Shown piece after piece: positions 42,480 through 50,557 of a stretch of DNA of 64,000 bases (positions are counted from its first letter, which is position 1; every line of letters starts with the position of its first letter). The DNA comes from Streptomyces sp. PsTaAH-137 (GTDB lineage: Bacteria > Actinomycetota > Actinomycetes > Streptomycetales > Streptomycetaceae), in the NCBI RefSeq assembly GCF_003259365.1, contig NZ_QLLY01000006.1, positions 312,851 through 376,850 of the forward strand. The letters run 5' to 3'. The notes under the pieces were generated by a model. It made no database searches. It saw nothing but the letters and a program-made list of their open reading frames with translations, and had not been told where the DNA came from. The position numbers and the translations under genes were made by a program.

Positions 42480-42738
42480 TGGTGTGTTCGGGTGCGGGCC
42501 GGTGGGGCTTCTCGCGCCTTGGGCAGTCCGTCACGCGCGGCTCTCGTCGTGGCTGGTCGCGCAGTTCCCCGCGCCCCTGAGACGAGCTCCGCTCGTCCAG
42601 GGGAAGGCTGCGCGCAGCGCATGCCTTCAGGGGCGCGGGGAACTGCGCGAGAAGCGGCCACCGGCCCGCGGATGGCGACGAGACGTGGGCCTTCAGGGGC
42701 GCGGGGAACTGCGCGACCAGCCACGATGGTGGCGCGCG
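42480..42738. repeat. Dispersed repeat cluster (three cores)
   Basis: Inverted core at about 42557-42580 and direct cores at about 42628-42650 and 42693-42716 of the GGCGCGGGGAACTGCGCG element. The inner GACGAGCTCCGCTCGTC stem is a perfect small palindrome. No gene here. Confidence 0.85.
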
Positions 42739-43347
42739 TCAGCCGACCGTGCGGGCCGGGGCCGGGATGGTGCCGGGGCGGGCCTTCACGGCGTCCGTGC
42801 ACTCGTAGTCGCGCAGCGGATCGTCCACGGGCCCGCCGAGCACCACGTGATCCCCGTCCTCCGTCGTCATCTTGCTGTTCGCGAACGTACAGACGATCTG
42901 GGCGAGGGCGTACGGGGAGAGATCGTCCGGCGGCGTGCTCAGCCGCAGCGCGTCGGACGGATCACCGGTCGCGGGGCCCGAGACCTTGAGGCGCGTGCCC
43001 ACGTCCGTGGAGAACCCGGCCTGCCGCTCGTCGGCCGACGGCCGCCGCGCCAGCTGCCCCAGCAACTGCTGGGCGACCACGGCGCGCTCGGAGGACTGGC
43101 CGCGCTCCAGCGTGACCGTACGGTCGACCGTGACGAGCTGCGACGTGCAGACGAGATAGACCTGGACCCCGAACTGGCCGCCCGCGGGCGGCTCCGTCGA
43201 TGTCAGGCTCGTGCTCGACAGGGCGCAGCCCACGCGCGTGGGCGCGGCGCCGAACTCGGTGGGGACCTCGGTCGGCCGGATCCCGCACCCGGCGAGCAGC
43301 AACGCCGAGAGCCCCAGCAGGACCGACAGCCTGGTGCGCGGCCTCAC
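42739..43347 (-). CDS. Lipoprotein of the afsQ operon
   Basis: 202 residues from GTG 43347, which overlaps the AfsQ2 stop by 4 bp. Lipoprotein signal LSVLLGLSALLLAGCGI with lipidated Cys about 21. The mature domain has several cysteines (CALSS, LVCTSQ, IVCTFA, YECTD) and no recognisable enzyme motif; it resembles GerMN-free streptomycete lipoproteins. Translational coupling to the sensor kinase suggests a role in signal sensing or as an output of the AfsQ pathway; this is inference. Confidence 0.85.
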   Translation of the reverse strand: MRPRTRLSVLLGLSALLLAGCGIRPTEVPTEFGAAPTRVGCALSSTSLTSTEPPAGGQFGVQVYLVCTSQLVTVDRTVTLERGQSSERAVVAQQLLGQLARRPSADERQAGFSTDVGTRLKVSGPATGDPSDALRLSTPPDDLSPYALAQIVCTFANSKMTTEDGDHVVLGGPVDDPLRDYECTDAVKARPGTIPAPARTVG

Positions 43348-44981
43348 GTGGCGGCACCGCCTTCCTGGGAGCCCCCGGCCTTCTCGGGACCGTCGGGTAC
43401 GTCTGATGCGCCGTCGTCGATGTCGTCGTCGATGTCGTCGTGGGTGTCGCGCGGCAGCCGCAGCGTGAACACCGCGCCCGCGTCCGGCGAGTTGGCGGCG
43501 GTGATCTCCCCGCCGTGGATGTGCGCGTTCTCCAGGGCGATGGAGAGCCCGAGACCGCTGCCCTCCGAACGCGGCCGCGACGCGCTGGCCTTGTAGAACC
43601 GGTCGAAGACGTGCGGCAGCACGTCCTCGGGGATGCCGGGCCCGTGGTCCATCACGTCGATCACGAGATCGCCGCCCGCGCCGCTCTCCGGCGCCTCCTC
43701 CGTGCGCACCGACACCCGTACCGGCGAACCGCCGTGCTTGAGCGCGTTGCCGATCAGGTTGGCGAGGATCACGTCGAGGCGGCGCGGGTCGACGCGGGCC
43801 ATGATGCCGCGCTCCGCGTCGAGGTCGACGGCGTCCAGCCAGGCGCGGGCGTCGATGCAGGCGGTGATCTGGTCGGCGATGTCGACGTCGTCGAGGACGA
43901 GCCGGGCGGTGCCCGCGTCGAAGCGGGTGACCTCCATCAGGTTCTCCACGAGATCGCCGAGGCGCCGGGTCTCGCTCACCACGAGCCGCACCGCGGGCTC
44001 GATCATGGGATCCACCGAGCCCGTCTCGGCGTCCAGCTCCTCCTCCAGCACCTCGGTCACCGCGGTGATCGCGGTCAGCGGGGTCCGCAGCTCGTGCGAC
44101 ATGTCGGCGACGAACCGGCGCGAGGACTCCTCCCGGGCGCGCATGTCGGCGACCTGCTTCTCCAGGTTCTCCGCCGTCTTGTTGAACGTCCGTGACAGCT
44201 CGGCCAGTTCATCGGTGCCGGACACCCGCAGCCGGGTGTCCAGCTTGCCCTCGCCGAGCCGGCGCGCCGCGATCCCCAGCCGGTGCACGGGCTTGAGCAC
44301 GGTCGTCGCCGCGGCCTGCGCGAGCAGCGCCGAGCCGATCAGCGCGAGCCCGGTGGCGATCCCGAGCGACCAGGCGAGCGAGCTGAGGTCCTTCGCCTCG
44401 GGTTCGAGCGACTTCAGCATGTAACCGGTCGGCCCGCCCGCCACCTTCGCGCCGCCCACCAGGAACGGGTCGCTGTCCTGCGTGGTGCGCTGCCAGTACA
44501 GGTGGTACGCGTGCTTGTTGCCGGACGTGACGGCCTGCTTGCGGTTCACCGCGTCCTGAAGGGAATCCGGTACGTCGGCCAGCGTGAAGGCGTCGAGATC
44601 CGAGTTGCCGACCACCTGACGGCCGTTCTCGTCCGTGCCGATGAGCAGCACGCTGAAGTGCTGGCTGCTGTCGGCCATCAGATTCGCCGCGTGCTGCAGC
44701 TCGCCCTGCGTGGGATGTTCGGGCAGTACGGCCGCCCGGTTCTGCATCTCCTGCTGGAAGTCGCTCAGCGCCGCGTCCTGGGTGCGGGTGAGCACGGCCT
44801 CGCGGTTGAGCCAGTACGCGATACCGGACGCGGAGACCGCGGCGGTCAGTGCCACCAGGGCGAACACGACCACGAGCCGCAGCCGCAGACTGGTGAAGCG
44901 CAGCCCCGCGAGTATCGCCTTCTTGGCCGCGGCGAACGCACGGAGCCGGCCGTGCCCGTTCTCGTCGTGCGGCTCGGTCAC
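43344..44981 (-). CDS. afsQ2: Sensor histidine kinase AfsQ2
   Basis: 545 residues from GTG 44981, overlapping the AfsQ1 stop. TM1 about 35-58, extracytoplasmic sensor about 60-200, TM2 about 203-224, HAMP about 225-280, dimerisation H-box FVADMSHELRTPLT (H296), N-box NLIGNALKHGG, G-boxes DHGPGIPEDV and GSGLGLSIALENAH, then an Asp-rich tail (DTHDDIDDDIDD). It autophosphorylates and passes phosphate to AfsQ1; the S. coelicolor pair links nitrogen status (glutamate medium) to antibiotic production. Identity rests on near-verbatim resemblance of AfsQ1 and on gene order with SigQ. Confidence 0.92.
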   Translation of the reverse strand: MTEPHDENGHGRLRAFAAAKKAILAGLRFTSLRLRLVVVFALVALTAAVSASGIAYWLNREAVLTRTQDAALSDFQQEMQNRAAVLPEHPTQGELQHAANLMADSSQHFSVLLIGTDENGRQVVGNSDLDAFTLADVPDSLQDAVNRKQAVTSGNKHAYHLYWQRTTQDSDPFLVGGAKVAGGPTGYMLKSLEPEAKDLSSLAWSLGIATGLALIGSALLAQAAATTVLKPVHRLGIAARRLGEGKLDTRLRVSGTDELAELSRTFNKTAENLEKQVADMRAREESSRRFVADMSHELRTPLTAITAVTEVLEEELDAETGSVDPMIEPAVRLVVSETRRLGDLVENLMEVTRFDAGTARLVLDDVDIADQITACIDARAWLDAVDLDAERGIMARVDPRRLDVILANLIGNALKHGGSPVRVSVRTEEAPESGAGGDLVIDVMDHGPGIPEDVLPHVFDRFYKASASRPRSEGSGLGLSIALENAHIHGGEITAANSPDAGAVFTLRLPRDTHDDIDDDIDDGASDVPDGPEKAGGSQEGGAAT

Positions 44982-45655
44982 TGAGGCGAGTCCAGCCGGT
45001 AGCCCACGCCGCGCACCGTCCGGATCAGGGTCGGCGAGGACGGCACGTCCTCCACCTTGGCGCGCAGCCGCTGCACACAGGCGTCGACGAGCCGCGAGTC
45101 ACCGAGATAGTCGTGCTCCCACACCAGACGCAGCAACTGCTGCCGGGACAGCGCCTGTCCGGGCCGCCGGCTCAGCTCCAGCAGCAACCGCAGCTCGGTG
45201 GGCGTCAGTTGCAGGTCCTCGCCGTTCTTGGTGACCGTCATCGCGGAGCGGTCGATGACCAGCGAGCCGAACGACGCCGCGTCATTGGCCTCGCGCTCGC
45301 CGCGGCGCAGCACCGCGCGGATCCGGGCGTCGAGGACCCGGCCCTGCACGGGTTTCACCACGTAGTCGTCCGCGCCGGACTCCAGACCCACCACCACGTC
45401 GATGTCATCGCTGCGCGCGGTGAGCAGGATGATCGGCAGCTGGTCGGTGCGCCGGATGCGACGGCACACCTCGAATCCGTCGATGCCCGGCAGCATCACA
45501 TCGAGCACGATCAGATCCGGCCGCTGCTCGCGCAGCAGCTTCAGACCGTCCTCGCCGGTGGCAGCGGTGGCCACCCGATGACCCTGGCGGGTAAGGGAAA
45601 GCTCCAGGGCCGTACGGATGGCGTCGTCGTCCTCGATCAGCAACAGGGAAGGCAC
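44978..45655 (-). CDS. afsQ1: Response regulator AfsQ1
   Basis: 225 residues, OmpR/PhoB type. The receiver has acidic pocket EDDD, phospho-acceptor D52 in LIVLDVMLPG, T in LLTARS and K in VVKPVQ; the winged helix has LTPTELRLLLELSRR and VDACVQRLRAKVE. GTG 45655 gives the length and N-terminus (PSLLLIEDDDAIR) that I recall for S. coelicolor AfsQ1; ATG 45664 is possible. First gene of afsQ1-afsQ2-lipoprotein; divergent from sigQ with an AfsQ1-type box between them. Confidence 0.93.
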   Translation of the reverse strand: MPSLLLIEDDDAIRTALELSLTRQGHRVATAATGEDGLKLLREQRPDLIVLDVMLPGIDGFEVCRRIRRTDQLPIILLTARSDDIDVVVGLESGADDYVVKPVQGRVLDARIRAVLRRGEREANDAASFGSLVIDRSAMTVTKNGEDLQLTPTELRLLLELSRRPGQALSRQQLLRLVWEHDYLGDSRLVDACVQRLRAKVEDVPSSPTLIRTVRGVGYRLDSPQ

Positions 45656-45736
45656 AAGCGCCATTCTGGCCCATGACTGGCTCTTAGTTCGACCGCTGGA
45701 GCCCTCCCACACCCGACCCGCACAGCCGGAATCCCT

Positions 45737-45752
45737 GTGACAGGTCTGTGAC
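45737..45752. promoter_or_regulatory. AfsQ1 binding box (GTGAC-N6-GTGAC)
   Basis: GTGAC at 45737-45741 and 45748-45752 are direct repeats with exactly 6 nt between, matching the published AfsQ1 consensus GTnAC-n6-GTnAC. It is centred between afsQ1 and sigQ and about 65 nt before the sigQ start, so it probably governs both. Confidence 0.85.
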
Positions 45753-45816
45753 AGTCGGCGGACACCGTCATGAAGTCACCCGGGCAAGCTTTTGGACATC
45801 GCAAGGAACCACCGCG

Positions 45817-46644
45817 ATGAGCAAGCGAAACACCGCAGGAAGAACCGGACTCCACGACGGGGGGCGCGAGATGAACACGCTGCACAGCACCAGCTCGAGC
45901 GCAGTTGTCACGCGCCTGCACGACGTGACGGTCCGGGCCGACCGACACGAGAAGTCCGGTGCCGTGAGCGGGCGGGGGTGCGCTCGCGGCACCGGGCGTC
46001 AGCACACGTCGTACATGACGGTGCTCGACGGGTACGAGGCGGTGGCCGACGGGGGTCACGGGGGTGGCCACGGGGGAGCCGCGTACAGGGAGGAATCGGG
46101 GGATCAGCGTCGTCCGTCGCTGTCGGAGGCCGAGTTCACGGCCTACGTCCAGGAGCGGCGCGCCTCCCTGTACGCAACCGCCTACCACCTGACCGGTGAC
46201 CGGTTCGAGGCCGAGGACCTTCTCCAGAGTGCTCTGTTCTCGACGTACCGGGCCTGGGACAGGATCAGTGACAAGGCGGCGGTCGGGGGGTACCTCCGCC
46301 GCACCATGACGAACCTGCACATCAGCGCGTGGCGCCGCCGCAAGCTGAACGAGTACCCGACCGAGGAGCTGCCGGAGACGGCCGGCGACACGGACGCGAT
46401 GCGCGGCACCGAGCTGCGCGCGGTGCTCTGGCAGGCGCTGGCCCGGCTTCCCGAACTGCAGCGCACGATGCTCGTGCTCCGCTATTACGAGGGTCGTACG
46501 GACCCCGAGATCGCGGAGATCCTCGACATCAGCGTCGGCACGGTGAAGTCCAGCATCTGGCGGTCGCTGCGGCGGCTTCGTGAGGACGAGGTGCTCAGCT
46601 TCGGCCGTGACCAGGAAGAGTCCTTCGGCGAGCTTGTCGCCTGA
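45817..46644 (+). CDS. sigQ: ECF sigma factor SigQ (SigE-family)
   Basis: 275 residues from ATG 45817 with AAGGAA 8 nt upstream. A long, Gly/His-rich N-terminal extension of about 100 residues precedes region 2 (LYATAYHLTGDRFEAEDLLQ) and region 4 (LARLPELQRTMLVLRYYEG, then IAEILDISVGTVKSSIWRSL). Divergent from afsQ1-afsQ2 and preceded by the AfsQ1 box, as for SigQ in S. coelicolor, where it is an AfsQ1 target. Shorter starts (ATG 45871, ATG 46016) would trim the extension. No anti-sigma factor gene is adjacent. Confidence 0.9.
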   Translation: MSKRNTAGRTGLHDGGREMNTLHSTSSSAVVTRLHDVTVRADRHEKSGAVSGRGCARGTGRQHTSYMTVLDGYEAVADGGHGGGHGGAAYREESGDQRRPSLSEAEFTAYVQERRASLYATAYHLTGDRFEAEDLLQSALFSTYRAWDRISDKAAVGGYLRRTMTNLHISAWRRRKLNEYPTEELPETAGDTDAMRGTELRAVLWQALARLPELQRTMLVLRYYEGRTDPEIAEILDISVGTVKSSIWRSLRRLREDEVLSFGRDQEESFGELVA

Positions 46645-46698
46645 GGCTGGGGGGCAACGGGGGCCCTGTTCGGGGGAGCGGGGCGTTACGGGGATGGC

Positions 46699-46745
46699 AG
46701 CGGGACCGGAGGGCCGGGGGGTCTTCCCGGTCCCGCTCTTTTTTT
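46699..46745 (+). terminator. Strong intrinsic terminator with T-tract after sigQ
   Basis: AGCGGGACCGG (46699-46709) pairs perfectly with CCGGTCCCGCT (46727-46737), and CTTTTTTT follows to 46745. A run of seven T is unusual in this GC-rich DNA and makes it the most canonical terminator in the window. Confidence 0.9.
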
Positions 46746-47007
46746 AGGCGCGTTGTCGGGTGCGCCTCCGGTGGGGGCTGGTCGCGCAGTTCCCCGCGCC
46801 CCTGGGTAGTCGTTCGTGTGCGGCCCGGTGGCCGCTTCTCGCGCAGTTCCCCGCGCCCCTGAAGCGAGCTGCGCTCGCTCAGGGGAAGGCTGCGCGCAGC
46901 GCATGCCTTCAGGGGCGCGGGGAACTGCGCGACCAGCCACGACGAGAGCCGCGCCCGAAGGACTGCCCAGGGGCGCGGGGAACTGCGCGAGGCGTGGTCG
47001 CCGGTTG
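46746..47007. repeat. Dispersed repeat cluster (four cores)
   Basis: Inverted cores at about 46783-46804 and 46837-46860 and direct cores at about 46910-46932 and 46968-46990 of the GGCGCGGGGAACTGCGCG element, with an inner AGCGAGCTGCGCTCGCT palindrome. Together with 46645-46745 (terminator) it fills a 363-bp gap without a gene. Confidence 0.85.
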
Positions 47008-47634
47008 TCAGCCGGGGACGGTGCAGCGGCCGGCCGCTGCGGCGGCCAGACGACCCAGGGCCGCCTCCTTGCCACAGGCGTGCGCGCCCAGCGCCACCTG
47101 GCGCTCCACGATGGCGCGTTCGGCGCGCATCAGACGCCACCCGCGGCGCAGCAGGAACGGAACCGACTTGCGCCCCTCGCGCAGGTCACGGAGCAACCGG
47201 CGACGGAACGTCGTCGATGGGCGCCCGCGCAGGCACAGCGCATCGGCCAGCACCCCGAGCTCCCGGCACCGCGCGACGATGTCGGCCGCGAAGATCCCCT
47301 CAGCGATGAACAGGGGAGTGCGCCCGATGTCGAGCGCCGTCTCACCCACGCGCGAGCTGGTCGCGATGTCGTACACGGGCACGCCGGTACGCCCCTTCTC
47401 GCACAGCGACACGATCGCGGCGACCGCCACATCGGCGTCCCAGGAGTCGGTGGAGTCCCAGTCGATGTCCGAGGTGCCCGGCACCAGCGGCAACGTGGGA
47501 TCGCCCGCCTCCTTGTAGAAGTCGTCGAGGCAGAGCACGGGAAGCCCCGAGCGTGCCGCGAACGACGACTTGCCGGAGCCGGAGGGGCCGGACAGCAGGA
47601 CGACCCGGGTGGGTATCGGAGGATGCGTGCTCAC
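47008..47634 (-). CDS. Uridine kinase-like P-loop protein
   Basis: 208 residues from GTG 47634. Walker A GPSGSGKSSFAARSG at about 16-30, then LCLDDFYKE and DWDSTDSWD, as in uridine/cytidine kinases and related phosphoribulokinase-type enzymes. It likely phosphorylates uridine or cytidine (ATP or GTP dependent) to UMP/CMP. That fits the nucleoside genes on both sides, but it lacks the regulon operator. The SD is poor. Pantothenate-kinase-like alternatives are less likely. Confidence 0.82.
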   Translation of the reverse strand: MSTHPPIPTRVVLLSGPSGSGKSSFAARSGLPVLCLDDFYKEAGDPTLPLVPGTSDIDWDSTDSWDADVAVAAIVSLCEKGRTGVPVYDIATSSRVGETALDIGRTPLFIAEGIFAADIVARCRELGVLADALCLRGRPSTTFRRRLLRDLREGRKSVPFLLRRGWRLMRAERAIVERQVALGAHACGKEAALGRLAAAAAGRCTVPG

Positions 47635-47774
47635 GAGAGAACAGTGTGCGCCATCGGGGCCCGGCCGCCGACCCCGCGTCGTGTCCCTGTGGCGGGCGCC
47701 ACGTCAACTACGCTACGTGGTTACGCGGTTACCCGTTCCGCATGCCGAACTCCGAAAGGTCCAGGCGCAATCCC

Positions 47775-48173
47775 ATGGCCCGACACGCACAGTCCACGTC
47801 CTCCACCCGTACCCGTCGCTCGCTGCTGAACGCCGGCCTCGTCGTGGGTGCCGCAGGCGCGGCCCTCGTCGCGGGCGGTGGCGCCGCCGGTGCCGCGGTG
47901 CCGACCGGTGACGGCTCCGACCTCACGAGCGCGACCCAGGCCGCCACGGGCGCCCTGCACGGCTCGACGGCGACCGGTCTCGGCACGCTGAAGACGCTCC
48001 AGCTGGACCCGCTGGCCAACACCGGCGTCGACCCGCTGGACAACGCGGTGGGCACCCAGCTCGCCGACTTCGCGCCGCTCAGCACGGCGGCGGTCACCGC
48101 GCCGCTGACCAGCGGCGGTTCCCTGGACGATCTGCCGCTGGTGGGTCCGGCGACGCACCTGCTGCCGAACTGA
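47775..48173 (+). CDS. Small secreted protein (Tat-like signal)
   Basis: 132 residues from ATG 47775. TRTRRSLLNAGLVVGAAGAA is a signal peptide with a twin-arginine-like RR followed by a hydrophobic stretch and AGAAVP cleavage site. The mature part is low-complexity (TGALHGSTATGLGTLKTLQL, PLTSGGSLDDLPLVGPATHL), related in style to the protein at 41152. No known domain. GC-rich stem-loop follows. Confidence 0.75.
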   Translation: MARHAQSTSSTRTRRSLLNAGLVVGAAGAALVAGGGAAGAAVPTGDGSDLTSATQAATGALHGSTATGLGTLKTLQLDPLANTGVDPLDNAVGTQLADFAPLSTAAVTAPLTSGGSLDDLPLVGPATHLLPN

Positions 48174-48179
48174 CCAGGA

Positions 48180-48222
48180 CGGCCCCGCCCCCTCCCGGAC
48201 GGAGAAGGGGACGGGGCCGCGG
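48180..48222. terminator. Imperfect stem-loop between convergent genes
   Basis: CGGCCCCGCCCC (from 48180) can pair with GGGGACGGGGCCG (to about 48220) with one bulge. It lies between the secreted-protein stop and the aldehyde-dehydrogenase-like stop. Confidence 0.55.
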
Positions 48223-48235
48223 ACCCTGCGGGGGG

Positions 48236-49123
48236 CTAGTACGAGGAGCCGGACGCGCCCAGCGAACCCGTCGGGTGCCAGACCGTCTTCGTCTCCAGGA
48301 AGGTCGTCAGGCGGCCCGTGCCCGGGTCGGCCGTGAAGTCCTCCACAGGCTGTGGACGGCGTACGCGCTTCAGGTTGTCCGCCGCCGCGATCTCCAGCTC
48401 CTTGGCGAGAGCCGCGTCCGCGCCGGTCAGGTCGATGCCGTTGACATCCTGGTGGGCGGCGAGCGCCGGGGCGATCTCCGACGCGCGGCCGGACAGGATG
48501 TTGACGACGCCGCCGGGCACGTCCGAGGTGGCCAGCACCTCGCCGAGGGAGAGGGCGGGCAGCGGGGACTTCTCGCTCGCGATCACGACCACCGTGTTGC
48601 CGGTGGCGACGACCGGGGCGATCACCGAGACCAGGCCGAGGAAGGACGACTCCTGGGGCGCGACGACCGTGACGACACCGGTCGGCTCGGGCGTCGAGAG
48701 GTTGAAGAACGGGCCCGCGACCGGGTTCGCCCCGCCCACGACCTGGCCGACCTTGTCGGTCCAGCCCGCGTACCAGACCCAGCGGTCGATCGCCGCGTCG
48801 ACGACCGCGGCCGCCTTCGACTTGGACAGCCCCTCGGCCTCGGCGACCTCGCGCGTGAACTGCTCGCGGCGGCCCTCCAGCATCTCGGCGACGCGGTAGA
48901 GGACCTGCCCGCGGTTGTACGCGGTCGCGCCCGACCAGCCGCCGAACGCCTTGCGCGCGGCGACGACCGCGTCCCGGCCGTCCTTGCGGGACGACAGCGG
49001 CGCGTTCGCGAGCCAGTTGCCCTTACCGTCCTGCACTTCGTATACCCGGCCGCTCTCGGAACGCGGGAACTTCCCGCCCACGTACAGCTTGTAGGTCTTG
49101 AGGACACTCAAACGGTCAGACAC
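48236..49123 (-). CDS. Truncated aldehyde-dehydrogenase-family protein without catalytic domain
   Basis: 295 residues from GTG 49123, overlapping the preceding ALDH stop by 8 bp. It aligns with the N-terminal coenzyme-binding half of ALDHs (LYVGGKFPRSESGRVYEV, VVATGNTVVVIASEKSPLPA, DVPGGVVNILSG), but the chain stops before any catalytic part. There is no ELGGK glutamate motif and no GQxC cysteine. The gene shows no frameshift remnants and keeps normal codon use, so it appears to be maintained rather than decaying. It may be a regulatory or structural partner of the full ALDH next door. It is last in the deoC operon. Confidence 0.8.
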   Translation of the reverse strand: MSDRLSVLKTYKLYVGGKFPRSESGRVYEVQDGKGNWLANAPLSSRKDGRDAVVAARKAFGGWSGATAYNRGQVLYRVAEMLEGRREQFTREVAEAEGLSKSKAAAVVDAAIDRWVWYAGWTDKVGQVVGGANPVAGPFFNLSTPEPTGVVTVVAPQESSFLGLVSVIAPVVATGNTVVVIASEKSPLPALSLGEVLATSDVPGGVVNILSGRASEIAPALAAHQDVNGIDLTGADAALAKELEIAAADNLKRVRRPQPVEDFTADPGTGRLTTFLETKTVWHPTGSLGASGSSY

Positions 49124-50552
49124 TGAGGTACGCCTCCAGGCCGTGACGGCCGCCCTCGCGGCCGAAGCCGGACTCCTTGTAGCCGCCGAACGGCGAGGTC
49201 GGGTCGAACTTGTTGAACGTGTTGGCCCAGACGACGCCCGCACGGAGCTTGTTCGCGACCGCGAGGATGCGCGAGCCCTTCTCGGTCCAGATACCGGCCG
49301 AGAGCCCGTACTGCGTGTTGTTCGCCTTGGCGACGGCCTCCTCCGGCGTACGGAAGGTGAGGACCGACAGGACCGGGCCGAAGATCTCGTCGCGGGCGAT
49401 GGTGTGCGCCTGCGTGACGTTCGTGAACAGCGTCGGCGCGAACCAGTAGCCGGACGACGGCAGTTCGCACGGCGCCGACCAGCGCTCGGCGCCCTCCGCC
49501 TCGCCCGTCTCGGTGAGCGCGGTGATCCGGGCCAGCTGCTCCGCGGAGTTGATCGCGCCGATGTCGGTGTTCTTGTCCAGCGGGTCGCCGAGGCGCAGCG
49601 TGGTCAGGCGCCGCTTCAGGCTGTCGAGCAGCTCGTCCTGGATCGACTCCTGGACGAGGAGGCGCGAGCCCGCGCAGCAGACCTGGCCCTGGTTGAAGAA
49701 GATCCCGGTGACGATGCCCTCGACCGCCTGGTCGAGGGGGGCGTCGTCGAAGACGATGTTCGCGCCCTTGCCGCCGAGTTCGAGCGTCAGCTTCTTGTCC
49801 GTCCCCGCGAGGGTGCGGGCGATCTCCTTGCCGACGGCCGTGGATCCGGTGAACGCCACCTTGTTCACGTCCGGGTGCGCGACCAGCGCCGCGCCCGCGT
49901 CGCCGTACCCGGGAAGGATGTTGACGACACCCTTGGGCAGGCCCGCCTGGCGGCAGATGTCCGCGAAGAACAGCGCGGAGAGCGGGGTCGTCTCGGCGGG
50001 CTTGAGGACCACCGTGTTGCCCGTGGCGAGCGCCGGGGCGATCTTCCAGGCCAGCATCAGCAGCGGGAAGTTCCACGGGATGACCTGGCCCGCGACGCCG
50101 AGCGCCTTCGGGTCCGGGCCGAAGCCCGCGTGGTCGAGCTTGTCGGCCCAGCCCGCGTAGTAGAAGAAGTGCGCCGCTACGAGGGGGAGGTCGGCGTCCC
50201 TCGTCTCCTTGATGGGCTTGCCGTTGTCCAGCGTTTCCAGGACCGCCAGCTCACGGCTGCGCTCCTGGATGATGCGGGCGATGCGGAAGAGGTACTTGCC
50301 GCGCTCGGCGCCGGGCAGCGCCGACCACTTCTCGAACGCCTTGCGGGCCGCCTTCACCGCCCGATCCACGTCGGCCTCACCGGCCTGCGCGACCTCGGAG
50401 AGCACCTCCTCGGTGGACGGGGAGACGGACTTGAAGACCTTGCCGTCCGCGGCGTCGGTGAACTCGCCGTCGATGAACAGCCCGTAGGACGGGGCGATGT
50501 CGACGACCGAGCGCGACTCGGGCGCCGGGGCGTACTCAAACAGGTTTGCCAT
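49116..50552 (-). CDS. Aldehyde dehydrogenase (likely acetaldehyde in deoxyribose breakdown)
   Basis: 478 residues, full-length ALDH: coenzyme site IPWNFPLLMLAWKIAPALAT, FTGSTAVGKEI, catalytic Glu in LELGGKGANIVF, catalytic Cys in FNQGQVCCAGSR, and C-terminal SPFGGYKESGFGREGG. It starts 5 bp after the deoC stop and overlaps the next ALDH-like gene. DeoC releases acetaldehyde from deoxyribose-5-phosphate, so NAD(P)-dependent oxidation to acetate is the most natural role. The name rests on context, not on substrate residues. Confidence 0.9.
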   Translation of the reverse strand: MANLFEYAPAPESRSVVDIAPSYGLFIDGEFTDAADGKVFKSVSPSTEEVLSEVAQAGEADVDRAVKAARKAFEKWSALPGAERGKYLFRIARIIQERSRELAVLETLDNGKPIKETRDADLPLVAAHFFYYAGWADKLDHAGFGPDPKALGVAGQVIPWNFPLLMLAWKIAPALATGNTVVLKPAETTPLSALFFADICRQAGLPKGVVNILPGYGDAGAALVAHPDVNKVAFTGSTAVGKEIARTLAGTDKKLTLELGGKGANIVFDDAPLDQAVEGIVTGIFFNQGQVCCAGSRLLVQESIQDELLDSLKRRLTTLRLGDPLDKNTDIGAINSAEQLARITALTETGEAEGAERWSAPCELPSSGYWFAPTLFTNVTQAHTIARDEIFGPVLSVLTFRTPEEAVAKANNTQYGLSAGIWTEKGSRILAVANKLRAGVVWANTFNKFDPTSPFGGYKESGFGREGGRHGLEAYLSV

Positions 50553-50557
50553 GGTGA

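Noticed and set aside
46645..47000. Possible small RNA gene between sigQ and the uridine kinase-like gene
   Set aside because: The structure is explained by the sigQ terminator followed by dispersed-repeat hairpins; no separate promoter was found.
48236..49123. Pseudogene call for the short aldehyde dehydrogenase
   Set aside because: No frameshift, stop or missing-half relic is visible and it overlaps its neighbour in normal operon fashion; treated as a real truncated-form gene pending comparison.
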